A stretch of DNA of 59,266 nucleotides from Desulfobacter vibrioformis DSM 8776 (GTDB taxonomy: Bacteria; Desulfobacterota; Desulfobacteria; Desulfobacterales; Desulfobacteraceae). The translations under genes and the position numbers were made by a program. Below, piece after piece: positions 16,740-24,889 of this stretch. The notes under the pieces were generated by a model. That model searched no databases. It was not told where the DNA came from and was given only the letters and a program-made list of their open reading frames with translations. How positions within the stretch are numbered: position 1 is the stretch's first letter; every line of letters starts with the position of its first letter. Location of the stretch: positions 1 to 59,266 of the forward strand of contig NZ_JQKJ01000024.1 in the NCBI RefSeq assembly GCF_000745975.1, in the 5' to 3' direction.

Positions 16740-16864
16740 TAGGTGTTAAGGTGTTAGGTTTTAGAGTTTTAGGTTCAATCGGTTTCAGCATGTTTTTGTT
16801 TTCATGGTAAAAGGCTGGAACTAAAGCACTTAACACTTTAACACCTAAAACTTTAAAACTTAAC
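16740..16864 (+). repeat. island repeat R5
   Basis: Left arm AGGTGTTAAGGTGTTAGGTT, centre with TTCAGCATGTTTTTGTTTTC, right arm CACTTAACACTTTAACACCT and further units. The two arms can pair over about 19 bases with few mismatches. The right arm provides the stop codon of the pseudogene ending at 16853. Confidence 0.72.
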
Positions 16865-17913
16865 TGTCATTCTTTTCCAGGCAAACGTGGTGATGTTTTT
16901 TTCGGTCGAGCTGAAATCAATGCCGATGAGGTAGATGCTGTTATTTTTTGACAGATATTTTTCCTGGTAGTTTTTTTCCATGAGTTGATCCATGGCTGAT
17001 CCGGGTTGGTCCACCTTGAATTCAAGGATGTATGTTTTGCCTTCCAGCTTGACGGTCAGGTCGATCCTTCCCTTGCTGGTTACGTCTTCTGCTGTGATGT
17101 CGAGGCCCAGGCTTGCCAGGTAGGCATAGATAACACTGGCAAAGTAGCCTTCATAACTTGAGATCGTGTTGTTGACGTAGTTGTTGTAAGGGATTGAAGC
17201 AAACAGGGCTGTGAGGGTTTTTTCCAGGGCGTTGAGATTTCCTGTTTGCAGGATGGAATAAATTTCTGTTTGGAATGCGGCACGTTCTGCGGTCTGTCCG
17301 GTCAAGTATCCAAGGACACAGTCATTGAAAGCGTATTTTGTTTCAAGGTTGGGAAAAGCAAGTTGGTACATGGTGATGGCGCCGGCCTGATCAACTTCCC
17401 GGATGGTCAAATAACCGGCCTGGAACAAGATAGGCTCCAGTTTGATATTTTCTATGTCAAAACTGTCAATCAGGGCGTTACTCACACGCAGGTTTTCCAG
17501 TGACGGAATATAGTAGTTATGTTTCTGGATCAGTTTGATGAGAAATGTCGGGGTTCCGGTTGCAAACCAGTAGTTGTTGAAGACAAAGTCGTTTCTGATA
17601 AACAACAGAATATCAAAGGGATTATAAACCGATTCTCCCAGGAAGTTGTAACCATTGTACCATTGGCTGACCTTGTTCATATCTGCGCCCTGCAGATGAG
17701 CCCGGAAAACGGTTTCCAGATCATGCTGGGTGTATCCGCAGATAGCGGAGTATGTGGCGTTTAATGTAATATCTTCAAGATTGTTCAGGCCATAGTACTT
17801 CCCTGTTTCAATCAACCGTGCAGCATGCCCGGTTTTATCGACATATACATAGTTCTCCTCTCGGATCTCCTGAAGGTCTGTATGCCGATGGGGAGTTTTT
17901 GATACTTATTCAC
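16853..17913 (-). pseudogene. AAA-ATPase-like / PD-(D/E)XK nuclease, copy 4, with the ATPase core deleted
   Basis: The 5' end still reads KLPIGIQTF, then a one-base deletion shifts the frame before EIREENYVYVDKTGHAARLI. After GKYY the sequence jumps to GLNNLEDITL, skipping what are 164 codons in copy 1, including Walker A, Walker B and the sensor segment. From there to the end the frame is open (320 codons) and keeps the nuclease motif GRIDLTVKL...YILEFKV. The last 380 bases and adjacent repeat R5 are nearly identical to copy 1 and R4. The surviving frame might be translated as a stand-alone nuclease domain, but no good start is visible. Confidence 0.8.
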
Positions 17914-17928
17914 AGCAAATTGTTAAAA

Positions 17929-18035
17929 AGTTTTAGGTGTTAAAGTTTTAGGTGTTAGGTTCAGCCGGTTTTCATTTTTCTGACAGAAGGTCGAGATTAA
18001 AGCACCTAACACTTAACACTTTAAAACCTAACACC
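17929..18035 (+). repeat. island repeat R6 (right border of the island)
   Basis: Left arm AGTTTTAGGTGTTAAAGTTT, shortened centre (TCATTTTTCTGACAGAAGGT) and right arm CACCTAACACTTAACACTTT ending eight bases from the stop codon of the YjbH-like gene. Confidence 0.7.
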
Positions 18036-18042
18036 TTTTTTT

Positions 18043-20235
18043 TCAATTCTGCCTCATGTCATTAATAGTTTTTTTAATATGCGCTGGTGTTGAAAAAGGA
18101 TCAAGCGGGTACAAAGCGCCAGGTTGACGGACCGTTGCGCCCTGGTCCCTTGTAAAACTTGAAAACGAGTATCGCAACCGTTTGGGGGTGTCTTTTTGAA
18201 AAAATATGGATAAGGGAAATGTGATATATACCCCTTTCTGATCCGCATCCCTGTTTTTTTCCGAGGCAAACAGATCTGTATCGGTTTTGGTATACCATGC
18301 ACCGATAGTAAAATATTTAAACGTGCGTCTAAGGTCAAGTCTGACGCCTGGATCTCCGGCAAGGAATCGGCCGATTTTTACTCCGGCCTCCAACCCCAGT
18401 GAGGGGATGATCTGGGCATAGATATTCAAAAAGGCTGTGTTATACCAGTCATCATATTGTTCGTGGAGTTTAAAGGTTGAATCTGGGTCTCTTTTTTTGA
18501 CCATTTGACTGTCAAAACCTATGCCCCAAAGCCCGTTATTAAAATAACGGAAACACTCGACACCGACTCCTGCATACTGGGTTTCAAAATATCCGGCAGA
18601 AAATCTTCCCTCAATATCTAAAGGCAAATCCAGAAACTGGTTATAGGCCAACTGGGACAGTCTGATTTTTTGCCCGGTTTCATATTCCACCAGATCCGTT
18701 CTTACTGAATGTTCCTTTTCCAGGGGATCGTAAATGAGGTCATCATATTGGTTGAAAACGGTATATTCCAGTTCCCCTAAAACAGTCGCCCCTTTCCAGA
18801 GCCTGTAGTCTGCCTGGGCCCTTAACAGGCCTTTGTGCTTGAAAAAGCCGGCCCGGTTATTTAAAAATGTCCGGATTTTGGGCTCTATATTAAAAGAGAA
18901 TCTGGATTCTTCAGCAGCATGCAGATCGGATGCCTCCTGCTTTGTTTCAAAGGAATGCCAGTGTTTGGTCTTATACAGGGTGAAATCTGAAAAAGCCATT
19001 AATCCCTGGTCATCCATCTTGGAATTTAAGAACGCCCTGAGTTCGTTTCTTCCAAATCTAAGACTGCTTATAACAGTATCTTGTCTTTTCAGGTTGATAT
19101 ATAATGTCAGAATGCGTGGCGGTAAAATTTTATCAAGAACCGCACTTATTCTTCCAATGGCCCGGGCATCCGAAAGATGGATTGAATTTATAAATTCTAT
19201 CCACACCGAATCCGTACTGCAGGCAGATGAGACATTTGAGAACCCCATTTTTTTTATCTCTTCTGAAACCAGGGAAGACAATTCTGCGTTATCTGATTCG
19301 GCAGCTTTCCATTTCAGTCTCTCAGTGGGGGTGTAGCTTTCCGGTTTATCCCAGGCCAGCATCCCTTCGGGTTCCAGGGGGACCTCAAAGTTTATGCCCG
19401 CAGCATAGGTGTTACCGCCTATCAATGCGGCGGTTGCATGAAGATAATCCGTAATTTTATACTTAACACCTAAATTTACATCAAAAAGCGTATCATCATC
19501 TTTTAGTTTCTTATTGCTGTTATCCCGGTATCCATACATATTGCGCCAGTTGATTGTGGAATATTCAGCAGTGAAACTCAAATCCGGCGTACAATGCCAC
19601 TCTGCCCCCATAAATGGTTTTGTTTTTCTAAACGGCGTTGTAAGCAGAAAGGACTGTCCGATATTGTCTCCTGAATTTTCGTCTGCGGGATAATCACCGG
19701 CAAGAGTACCCTGTCCCAGGCCAAATGTCAGGTCAACATTACCAATCATTTTAGATGCGGCGACATAACGAAAAGGAAAAAGACCGGTACCAATGGCGTC
19801 ATAAAATCCGGTGGCGACCTGAGGTATGAATTCATTTTCTTTGATCAGAACAATTCGCATCCCTGCTGCCCGGTCTTTGTAATCTCCGTACCCGTATCCG
19901 GGGAAAGCAGTTACGGTATTGATCTGGGTGAATTGTCCATGGAATTCAAACCTGTCAAACACACCTAATGCCCCGCCGTAATATGTATAGGGATCATTGT
20001 GCCCGATTTTTAGCCGTACTGACCAATCCGGTTTTACCCGGGCATTGGGCATATAGATAAGTCCTGTATACGACTGAAGCGAGCCTAATGCCTGGGCATT
20101 GTTTTCATAGGCAGACACCGTCTTGGCAGCAGTGCCCAACAGACACAACGTGAAGACAATACATAAAACCGCAGAAAAAGCGTGATGCTTAAATGGCAAA
20201 GGCAATTCCGGCCGATACGGCAATTTTAAATACAA
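18043..20235 (-). CDS. YjbH/GfcD-like outer-membrane exopolysaccharide protein
   Basis: A 730-residue protein with an N-terminal signal-like hydrophobic stretch (about residues 18-40) followed by LQSYTGLIYMPNARVKPDW and LKIGHNDPYTYYGG...FEFHGQF, which are hallmark segments of YjbH-domain proteins. The long remainder is rich in alternating aromatic beta-strands, fitting a beta-barrel in the outer membrane. YjbH and GfcD are needed for secretion of exopolysaccharide or group 4 capsule in enterobacteria. The ATG overlaps the preceding exporter gene by 47 bases; no better in-frame start is nearby, so translational coupling is likely. Repeat R6 follows directly after the stop. Confidence 0.82.
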   Translation of the reverse strand: MYLKLPYRPELPLPFKHHAFSAVLCIVFTLCLLGTAAKTVSAYENNAQALGSLQSYTGLIYMPNARVKPDWSVRLKIGHNDPYTYYGGALGVFDRFEFHGQFTQINTVTAFPGYGYGDYKDRAAGMRIVLIKENEFIPQVATGFYDAIGTGLFPFRYVAASKMIGNVDLTFGLGQGTLAGDYPADENSGDNIGQSFLLTTPFRKTKPFMGAEWHCTPDLSFTAEYSTINWRNMYGYRDNSNKKLKDDDTLFDVNLGVKYKITDYLHATAALIGGNTYAAGINFEVPLEPEGMLAWDKPESYTPTERLKWKAAESDNAELSSLVSEEIKKMGFSNVSSACSTDSVWIEFINSIHLSDARAIGRISAVLDKILPPRILTLYINLKRQDTVISSLRFGRNELRAFLNSKMDDQGLMAFSDFTLYKTKHWHSFETKQEASDLHAAEESRFSFNIEPKIRTFLNNRAGFFKHKGLLRAQADYRLWKGATVLGELEYTVFNQYDDLIYDPLEKEHSVRTDLVEYETGQKIRLSQLAYNQFLDLPLDIEGRFSAGYFETQYAGVGVECFRYFNNGLWGIGFDSQMVKKRDPDSTFKLHEQYDDWYNTAFLNIYAQIIPSLGLEAGVKIGRFLAGDPGVRLDLRRTFKYFTIGAWYTKTDTDLFASEKNRDADQKGVYITFPLSIFFQKDTPKRLRYSFSSFTRDQGATVRQPGALYPLDPFSTPAHIKKTINDMRQN

Positions 20236-22597
20236 TATCTGTAATTGAAGTTACGAGTTTAAGATAAGGAATTTTCTCAAGGTTTTCGGGGACTACAATT
20301 GTATCACCCGGCATCAGTACTGTATCTTCAAAGTTTGAAGAAAATAAGCCCTTTGCCTGTTGGGCAGATAAAATTTCACCGTTCGCCTTCATCAGGTATA
20401 CATGCTTTTCATCTGCTCCCTTTGCCAGTCCGCCGCTTTTGTCAAGATATGTTTCAAGTGTCTGGTTGGGCTGGTAAAGGAATGATCCGGGCATATACAC
20501 AGAACCGACAACAGATACAAAATAAGGTTTTTCCGGTATAAAAAACGTATCCCCGTCTTTCACTACATAATCATAGGAACTGCCGGCAAATGTTTTCAGA
20601 TCTGCCAAATAGATCGTAACTCTGCCCTCGGCTCTGATTTTCTTTAGTTTTTCCAGGAGGGATCCCATCTGCTGTTTGGCCAGTAATTGCGCTTTTGCAT
20701 CTGCTTCAGACAATGCTTCCTGTGTCTGTTTCGATGCCATTTGGATATATTCCAGTTCAAGCTGCTTGATCATATTGTTGATACTTAGCTGCTGGATTTC
20801 ACGGGCCTGTTCCGATGTGTATTTTGCTCCATACAAATAGGCATTGGGGGTAAACCCTCCGGCCCGCTTTATGATATCGGATAGGTTTTCCCCTTCACTG
20901 ATCGTATAGGTACCCGGACACCCCACTTCACCTGTAATGGTTATCTGTCTGATGAGGGTGGCATCTTTGAGCATCGGTATAAGCACTGAATCAAAGGGCA
21001 TCAGTTTTTTATTTCCGTCAGTTTCCAGATTCAGTACGCTGTATTCAGTGACTACGGCATTATTTTTAATTTTCTGCCTGGCCAGTTCAATATGGGATTT
21101 TCTGCCACCGAATTTTATCCCCCCTGCAAGGGCAATGGCATCCTTCAGTGTCAGATCCGCCTTGAGTTCGTACCGGCCTGGTTTTCGCACAGCACCGTTG
21201 ATGTTGAAATTTTCCTTTATACCGGTTTCCTGTCTGGAAAGAATCTGTATTTGATCAAATGGTTTTAGTTCGGCATCATATTCTTTTGAGAATACCTTGC
21301 CCAAGGGAAATTGTATGGGGGTGACACGGGTGGTGTCCGGGTTGTACCTGTTGAGAAAAGCAAATTCCAGCATGGCATCTGTTTTTAACAGATCCTTTGA
21401 AATCAGAATATCGGAAAGCTTCAACCCGTCTTTATATTGAAAAATATCGTCTTTCCATACATGGCCCGTAAGATACACCAGGTTAGGTTGATTCTGGAAA
21501 AAAGTAACATCCACCAGATCACCGTTTTGAACGGGAACCGATTCCCAGTGTTTTAAAAGTTCTGTTTGGCTCTCAACAACTTTGACAACAAATTCTCGGT
21601 TGTTTTTGAATCGCCGCAGATAGATGCGGCTCCCCCAGGCCTGGGGAAGTACACCGCCTGCCATGGAGACGATATCTTTAATACTGCTCTTTCCGTTGGT
21701 TTCAAAAATACCTTCATCATTCACTGCACCGGCAACAGCAACAGTTTCGCCGATCCCGGGGACGAAAATCACATCCTTGTTTTCCAGCTGTATGTCTGAG
21801 GTTCTTTCCCCCTTGAACAACAGATCATATAAATCAAAAAGTTGAATTTGCCTGTCATTTCTTTTTAATTGAATGCGTCTGAGGGTACCTTTTTTGTATA
21901 CACCGCCTGCAGCCATCAATCCGTCAAAAATAGTGGAAAAAGCCGGGACAATATGGAGTCCGGGTTCTTGCACGGCACCGACTACATAAACCTCAAGGCT
22001 GTGCAGCCTGGCAAATGTGACGTTGATGGTTATCCCCTGAATATAATTGTTTGCTTCATTTTGAATGATGGTTTCAATATTTTTATACGTTACACCAGCA
22101 ACCTTGAGGACGCCTATCTTAGGAAGGCTGATATTTCCGTTTCGATCCACTCTTGCCGGGTAGGATGCATCCAGTCCACTTCCCCATATTCGGATTAAAA
22201 GTTCATCTCCGGTTCCTATCACATAATTTTCATCAGGAACTGCCAGACTACTTGGTTTTACAGCACCTGTATTAAATATACCGTATCCATATTGTTTCAA
22301 ATTTTTGCTTAAATTTGACTGATACATGTCGCGGTATTGTGTTTCGATTTTAGAAACTTTTCTTTCGGAAAGTCGCGGTGCTTTTGTCCTTAGTATATCA
22401 TCATCTTCAGTTTCATCCGGACCGGTACCCGTATCTGATTGGCTGTTCGTATCCTGTTCAAGTTTTTGCTGAATTTCCGGAGGCAAACTGTTTAATTGTT
22501 CTGAAGATATTGTCTGTCCGTTAAATTCCAGGGCTGAAACCCATGAAATACCGGCAAACACAAAAAAGCAAATAAAAAAGAAACTTTTTTTTATCAT
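20189..22597 (-). CDS. polysaccharide export protein with multiple SLBB domains (Wza/GfcE-like)
   Basis: An 802-residue secreted protein: signal peptide (residues 1-22), an acidic low-complexity linker, the Poly_export motif YVIGTGDELLIRIWGSG near residues 128-144, then repeated SLBB units (VYVVGAVQEPGLHIV, VAVAGAVNDEGIFET, FNINGAVRKPGRYEL, ITITGEVGCPGTYTI, VSVVGSVYMPGSFLY) and a hydrophobic C-terminal helix. The domain count makes it much longer than E. coli Wza (about 380), as in many deltaproteobacteria. No lipobox cysteine is seen. It should form the outer-membrane/periplasmic channel for the polysaccharide whose sugars the rfb genes supply. Confidence 0.88.
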   Translation of the reverse strand: MIKKSFFFICFFVFAGISWVSALEFNGQTISSEQLNSLPPEIQQKLEQDTNSQSDTGTGPDETEDDDILRTKAPRLSERKVSKIETQYRDMYQSNLSKNLKQYGYGIFNTGAVKPSSLAVPDENYVIGTGDELLIRIWGSGLDASYPARVDRNGNISLPKIGVLKVAGVTYKNIETIIQNEANNYIQGITINVTFARLHSLEVYVVGAVQEPGLHIVPAFSTIFDGLMAAGGVYKKGTLRRIQLKRNDRQIQLFDLYDLLFKGERTSDIQLENKDVIFVPGIGETVAVAGAVNDEGIFETNGKSSIKDIVSMAGGVLPQAWGSRIYLRRFKNNREFVVKVVESQTELLKHWESVPVQNGDLVDVTFFQNQPNLVYLTGHVWKDDIFQYKDGLKLSDILISKDLLKTDAMLEFAFLNRYNPDTTRVTPIQFPLGKVFSKEYDAELKPFDQIQILSRQETGIKENFNINGAVRKPGRYELKADLTLKDAIALAGGIKFGGRKSHIELARQKIKNNAVVTEYSVLNLETDGNKKLMPFDSVLIPMLKDATLIRQITITGEVGCPGTYTISEGENLSDIIKRAGGFTPNAYLYGAKYTSEQAREIQQLSINNMIKQLELEYIQMASKQTQEALSEADAKAQLLAKQQMGSLLEKLKKIRAEGRVTIYLADLKTFAGSSYDYVVKDGDTFFIPEKPYFVSVVGSVYMPGSFLYQPNQTLETYLDKSGGLAKGADEKHVYLMKANGEILSAQQAKGLFSSNFEDTVLMPGDTIVVPENLEKIPYLKLVTSITDIVFKIAVSAGIAFAI

Positions 22598-22642
22598 GTC
22601 ACAACCATGTATGGAAAATTAGGGGTGGATGGGGATGAAAGA

Positions 22643-22687
22643 AAAAGATCCATAAACCTTAATATAAGCCAGCTTTATGGATCTTTT
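22643..22687 (-). terminator. Rho-independent terminator between the GfcA-like gene and the exporter
   Basis: A perfect 14-base stem AAAAGATCCATAAA / TTTATGGATCTTTT with a 17-base loop, followed on the minus strand by a T-rich run. It lies 20 bases after the stop of the small gene and before the exporter, so it may limit read-through and give excess of the small secreted peptide. Confidence 0.65.
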
Positions 22688-22707
22688 GTAGTGTTTTGGA
22701 TTAATTG

Positions 22708-23043
22708 TCAATGACCATGACCGTGGTCAGAACCGTCATCGGCAACTGCCGCAACTACGGCGCCGGCAACCACTGCACCAGCGACGACGGCCCCCACCGT
22801 CGCTGCAGAAATTCCAACACCTGCAGCACCTGCAGCAGCAGCACCCGCACCAGCAGCAGCACCCGCACCAGCAGCACCGCCTGCTGCACCGCCCGCACCA
22901 GCAGCGCCTCCTGCTGCACCGCCCGCACCAGCACCGCCGGTACTAGGAACACCTGCACCAACACTGCCGGCATCTTGAGCTAACACAGCAGTGCTAAAGG
23001 TAAGAAACACAACGCTAATCAGCAAAATAATTGCTTTTTTCAT
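22708..23043 (-). CDS. small secreted Gly/Ala-rich protein, GfcA/YjbE-like
   Basis: A 111-residue protein with a clear signal peptide (MKKAIILLISVVFLTFSTAV, cleavage likely after LAQ), a low-complexity Gly/Ala core, a hydrophobic GVGISAATVGAVVAGAVVAG segment, and a charged ADDGSDHGHGH tail. E. coli YjbE and GfcA/YmcD have the same plan (signal, low-complexity core, valine/alanine stretch, short D/G/S/H tail) and are first in the yjbEFGH and gfc operons, as this gene is here. Its ribosome-binding site AGGAGGAG is strong. The assignment is from architecture and position, because low-complexity sequence gives little homology signal. Confidence 0.7.
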   Translation of the reverse strand: MKKAIILLISVVFLTFSTAVLAQDAGSVGAGVPSTGGAGAGGAAGGAAGAGGAAGGAAGAGAAAGAGAAAAGAAGVGISAATVGAVVAGAVVAGAVVAAVADDGSDHGHGH

Positions 23044-23135
23044 GAATTTTCTCCTCCTAAAATTTGTGATTTAATAATCCAAAATGATTCAGATGCCATG
23101 AGACTTAATATTTACGCCAAATATTTTATGGTTTA

Positions 23136-23166
23136 GTATTAACATCATTTAAGGATGATTTGTCAA
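23136..23166 (-). promoter_or_regulatory. putative sigma-70-type promoter of the GfcA-like operon
   Basis: On the minus strand a consensus TTGACA (23161-23166) is followed after 18-19 bases by TTAATA/TAATAC (23136-23142), about 90 bases before the start codon. An ATCAT...ATGAT inverted repeat lies in the spacer and could be an operator. Nothing else is recognised in 23044-23437, and no ops/JUMPstart motif (GGCGGTAG) was found. Confidence 0.45.
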
Positions 23167-23437
23167 GCCAAATTCGTATTAAATTTCGCCAATTCCATTG
23201 TTCAAGCCCCGGAAACATAGCTTCGCATGGTCGCTTACACAGTGGTATCTCTGTAAGCAACATGAATTTATACAAATTTTAAAATTATCAGCGTATTCTT
23301 ATTTTTTTCGAACGCATATCCATGCGTAGATGGGTTCTATTGCATATCACGGATCAAGTCAAGCCTAAAAACAGGTGTAAATTTAAGAACGTGGCGGATT
23401 GAATGAGGAATGACTGCAATGTCATGCAGTTAGGGTA

Positions 23438-24889
23438 TTATTGTTTCCAGAATTCGGGAACCAGAAGAATAATCACCGTATAAATTTCCAGTCGTCCTGC
23501 CAGCATGCACCAGGACAGAAGCCATTTGCCGGCCTGGGGCAGGTGTGCAAAGTTTTCCGCCGGTCCCACTGTGCCGAAACCCGGGCCGATATTGCCGATG
23601 CACGAGGCCACAGCACCCAGGGAACTCAAAAGATCCACGCCCATGGCGGACAACAAGACGGTGGCGATAACAAAAACCAGGATATATAAGGCGATAAATC
23701 CCAGGATGGATCGCAGCAGGTCTTCGGGAATCAGGGTGTTGTTCAGTTTGATATGGCTGACGCTTCGGGGATGGATCAGCTTGAACAGTTCCCGGTAGCA
23801 GTATTTAATGCAGACCATGATCCTGGCACACTTCATGCCGCCGCCTGTGGAGCCGGCACTGGCACCCATGAACATACCAAAAAACAAGAGCGCCTGGGAC
23901 AGGCCCGGGAATAATTCATAATCAGCCGTGGCATAGCCTGTGGTGGTGACAATGGAAACCACCTGGAATGAGGCAAACCTGAAGGCTTTGGAAAAGCTGT
24001 CATACAATGGCCCCCAGGTGTTCAGTGTGATGATCAGGGTGCCCACAAGGACAGCACACAGAAAGAATCTGCATTCAGAATCTTTCCAGAACGCAAGCCC
24101 ATTGCCCCGCAGTATCTGGTAATGCAGAGAAAAGTTGATGCCTGCAAGCAGCATAAAAATAGTAATTGTATAGTCAAAATAGGCACAATCATAGTGGGCA
24201 ATGGAAATATTTTTAGGTGAGAATCCGCCGGTGGGCAGTGTCGTCAGGGCGTGGCAGACCGATTCAAATAGATTCATTCCTCCAAAATAAAGGAAAAAGA
24301 TGAGCAGAAAAGTCATGCCCGCATACACAATCCAAAGAATCTTGGCGGAATCGGATAACCGGGGTGTAAGTTTATCAGGTACAGGACTTGGCACCTCAGC
24401 CTTATATAACTGGATGCCGCCCACCCCAAGAAATGGCAGAATGGCCAGTGAGAGAACAATGATGCCCATGCCGCCCAGCCACTGGATCAGGCTTCGCCAG
24501 AACAAAAGACTGGGGGCGGCCCCTTCAATATTGGTCATCACAGAGGAACCCGTAGTGGTGAATCCGGACACGGATTCAAAAAAAGCATCTGTAAAGTTGG
24601 AAAAATCCGGGGCCAGGAAAAAGGGCAGGGCACCGAAAAGGCCAATGCCAAGCCATCCTAATGCCACAACAGCGATGCCTTCCCGCTGGTTGATATAGTC
24701 ATGGCGCCCGGCTTTTTTTGAGATAAAAATCATTATCGCGCCCATAATTGTGGTCACCGCCATGGCAATAAGGTGCCCTTGATGGGCCCCGTCCTTGAAA
24801 AACAGGCTGCAGCCCAAAGGCAGCGTCATGGAAAGTCCCAGTACAAAAAGAAGAACCCCGATGATGCGTATGATAAAGGGCCAGCGCAT
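23438..24889 (-). CDS. trkH: Trk-type potassium uptake channel subunit
   Basis: A 483-residue membrane protein of the TrkH/TrkG family, the ion-conducting subunit. The four selectivity-filter loops are visible: SGFTTTGSSVM, ALTTLPTGGFSPK, VSIVTTTGYATADYE and IGNIGPGFGTVGPAEN, each with the key glycine. Length is normal. Its ATG overlaps the trkA stop by one base (TGATG), so the two are translated as a unit. Confidence 0.93.
   Translation of the reverse strand: MRWPFIIRIIGVLLFVLGLSMTLPLGCSLFFKDGAHQGHLIAMAVTTIMGAIMIFISKKAGRHDYINQREGIAVVALGWLGIGLFGALPFFLAPDFSNFTDAFFESVSGFTTTGSSVMTNIEGAAPSLLFWRSLIQWLGGMGIIVLSLAILPFLGVGGIQLYKAEVPSPVPDKLTPRLSDSAKILWIVYAGMTFLLIFFLYFGGMNLFESVCHALTTLPTGGFSPKNISIAHYDCAYFDYTITIFMLLAGINFSLHYQILRGNGLAFWKDSECRFFLCAVLVGTLIITLNTWGPLYDSFSKAFRFASFQVVSIVTTTGYATADYELFPGLSQALLFFGMFMGASAGSTGGGMKCARIMVCIKYCYRELFKLIHPRSVSHIKLNNTLIPEDLLRSILGFIALYILVFVIATVLLSAMGVDLLSSLGAVASCIGNIGPGFGTVGPAENFAHLPQAGKWLLSWCMLAGRLEIYTVIILLVPEFWKQ

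Noticed and set aside
8061-18035. Integron attC sites
   Set aside because: GTTAGGT and ACCTAAC in the arms match the attC core patterns GTTRRRY/RYYYAAC, and the same-strand toxin-like genes recall an integron array. But the cores point the wrong way round in the complete copies, R1 is inverted, the arms are multi-unit rather than single core sites, and no integron integrase is present in the window.
22705-22983. Plus-strand Thr/Ser/Cys-rich frame
   Set aside because: It is the reverse shadow of the Gly/Ala-rich GfcA-like gene; the low-complexity GC-rich DNA keeps several frames open. The minus frame has a signal peptide and strong ribosome-binding site.
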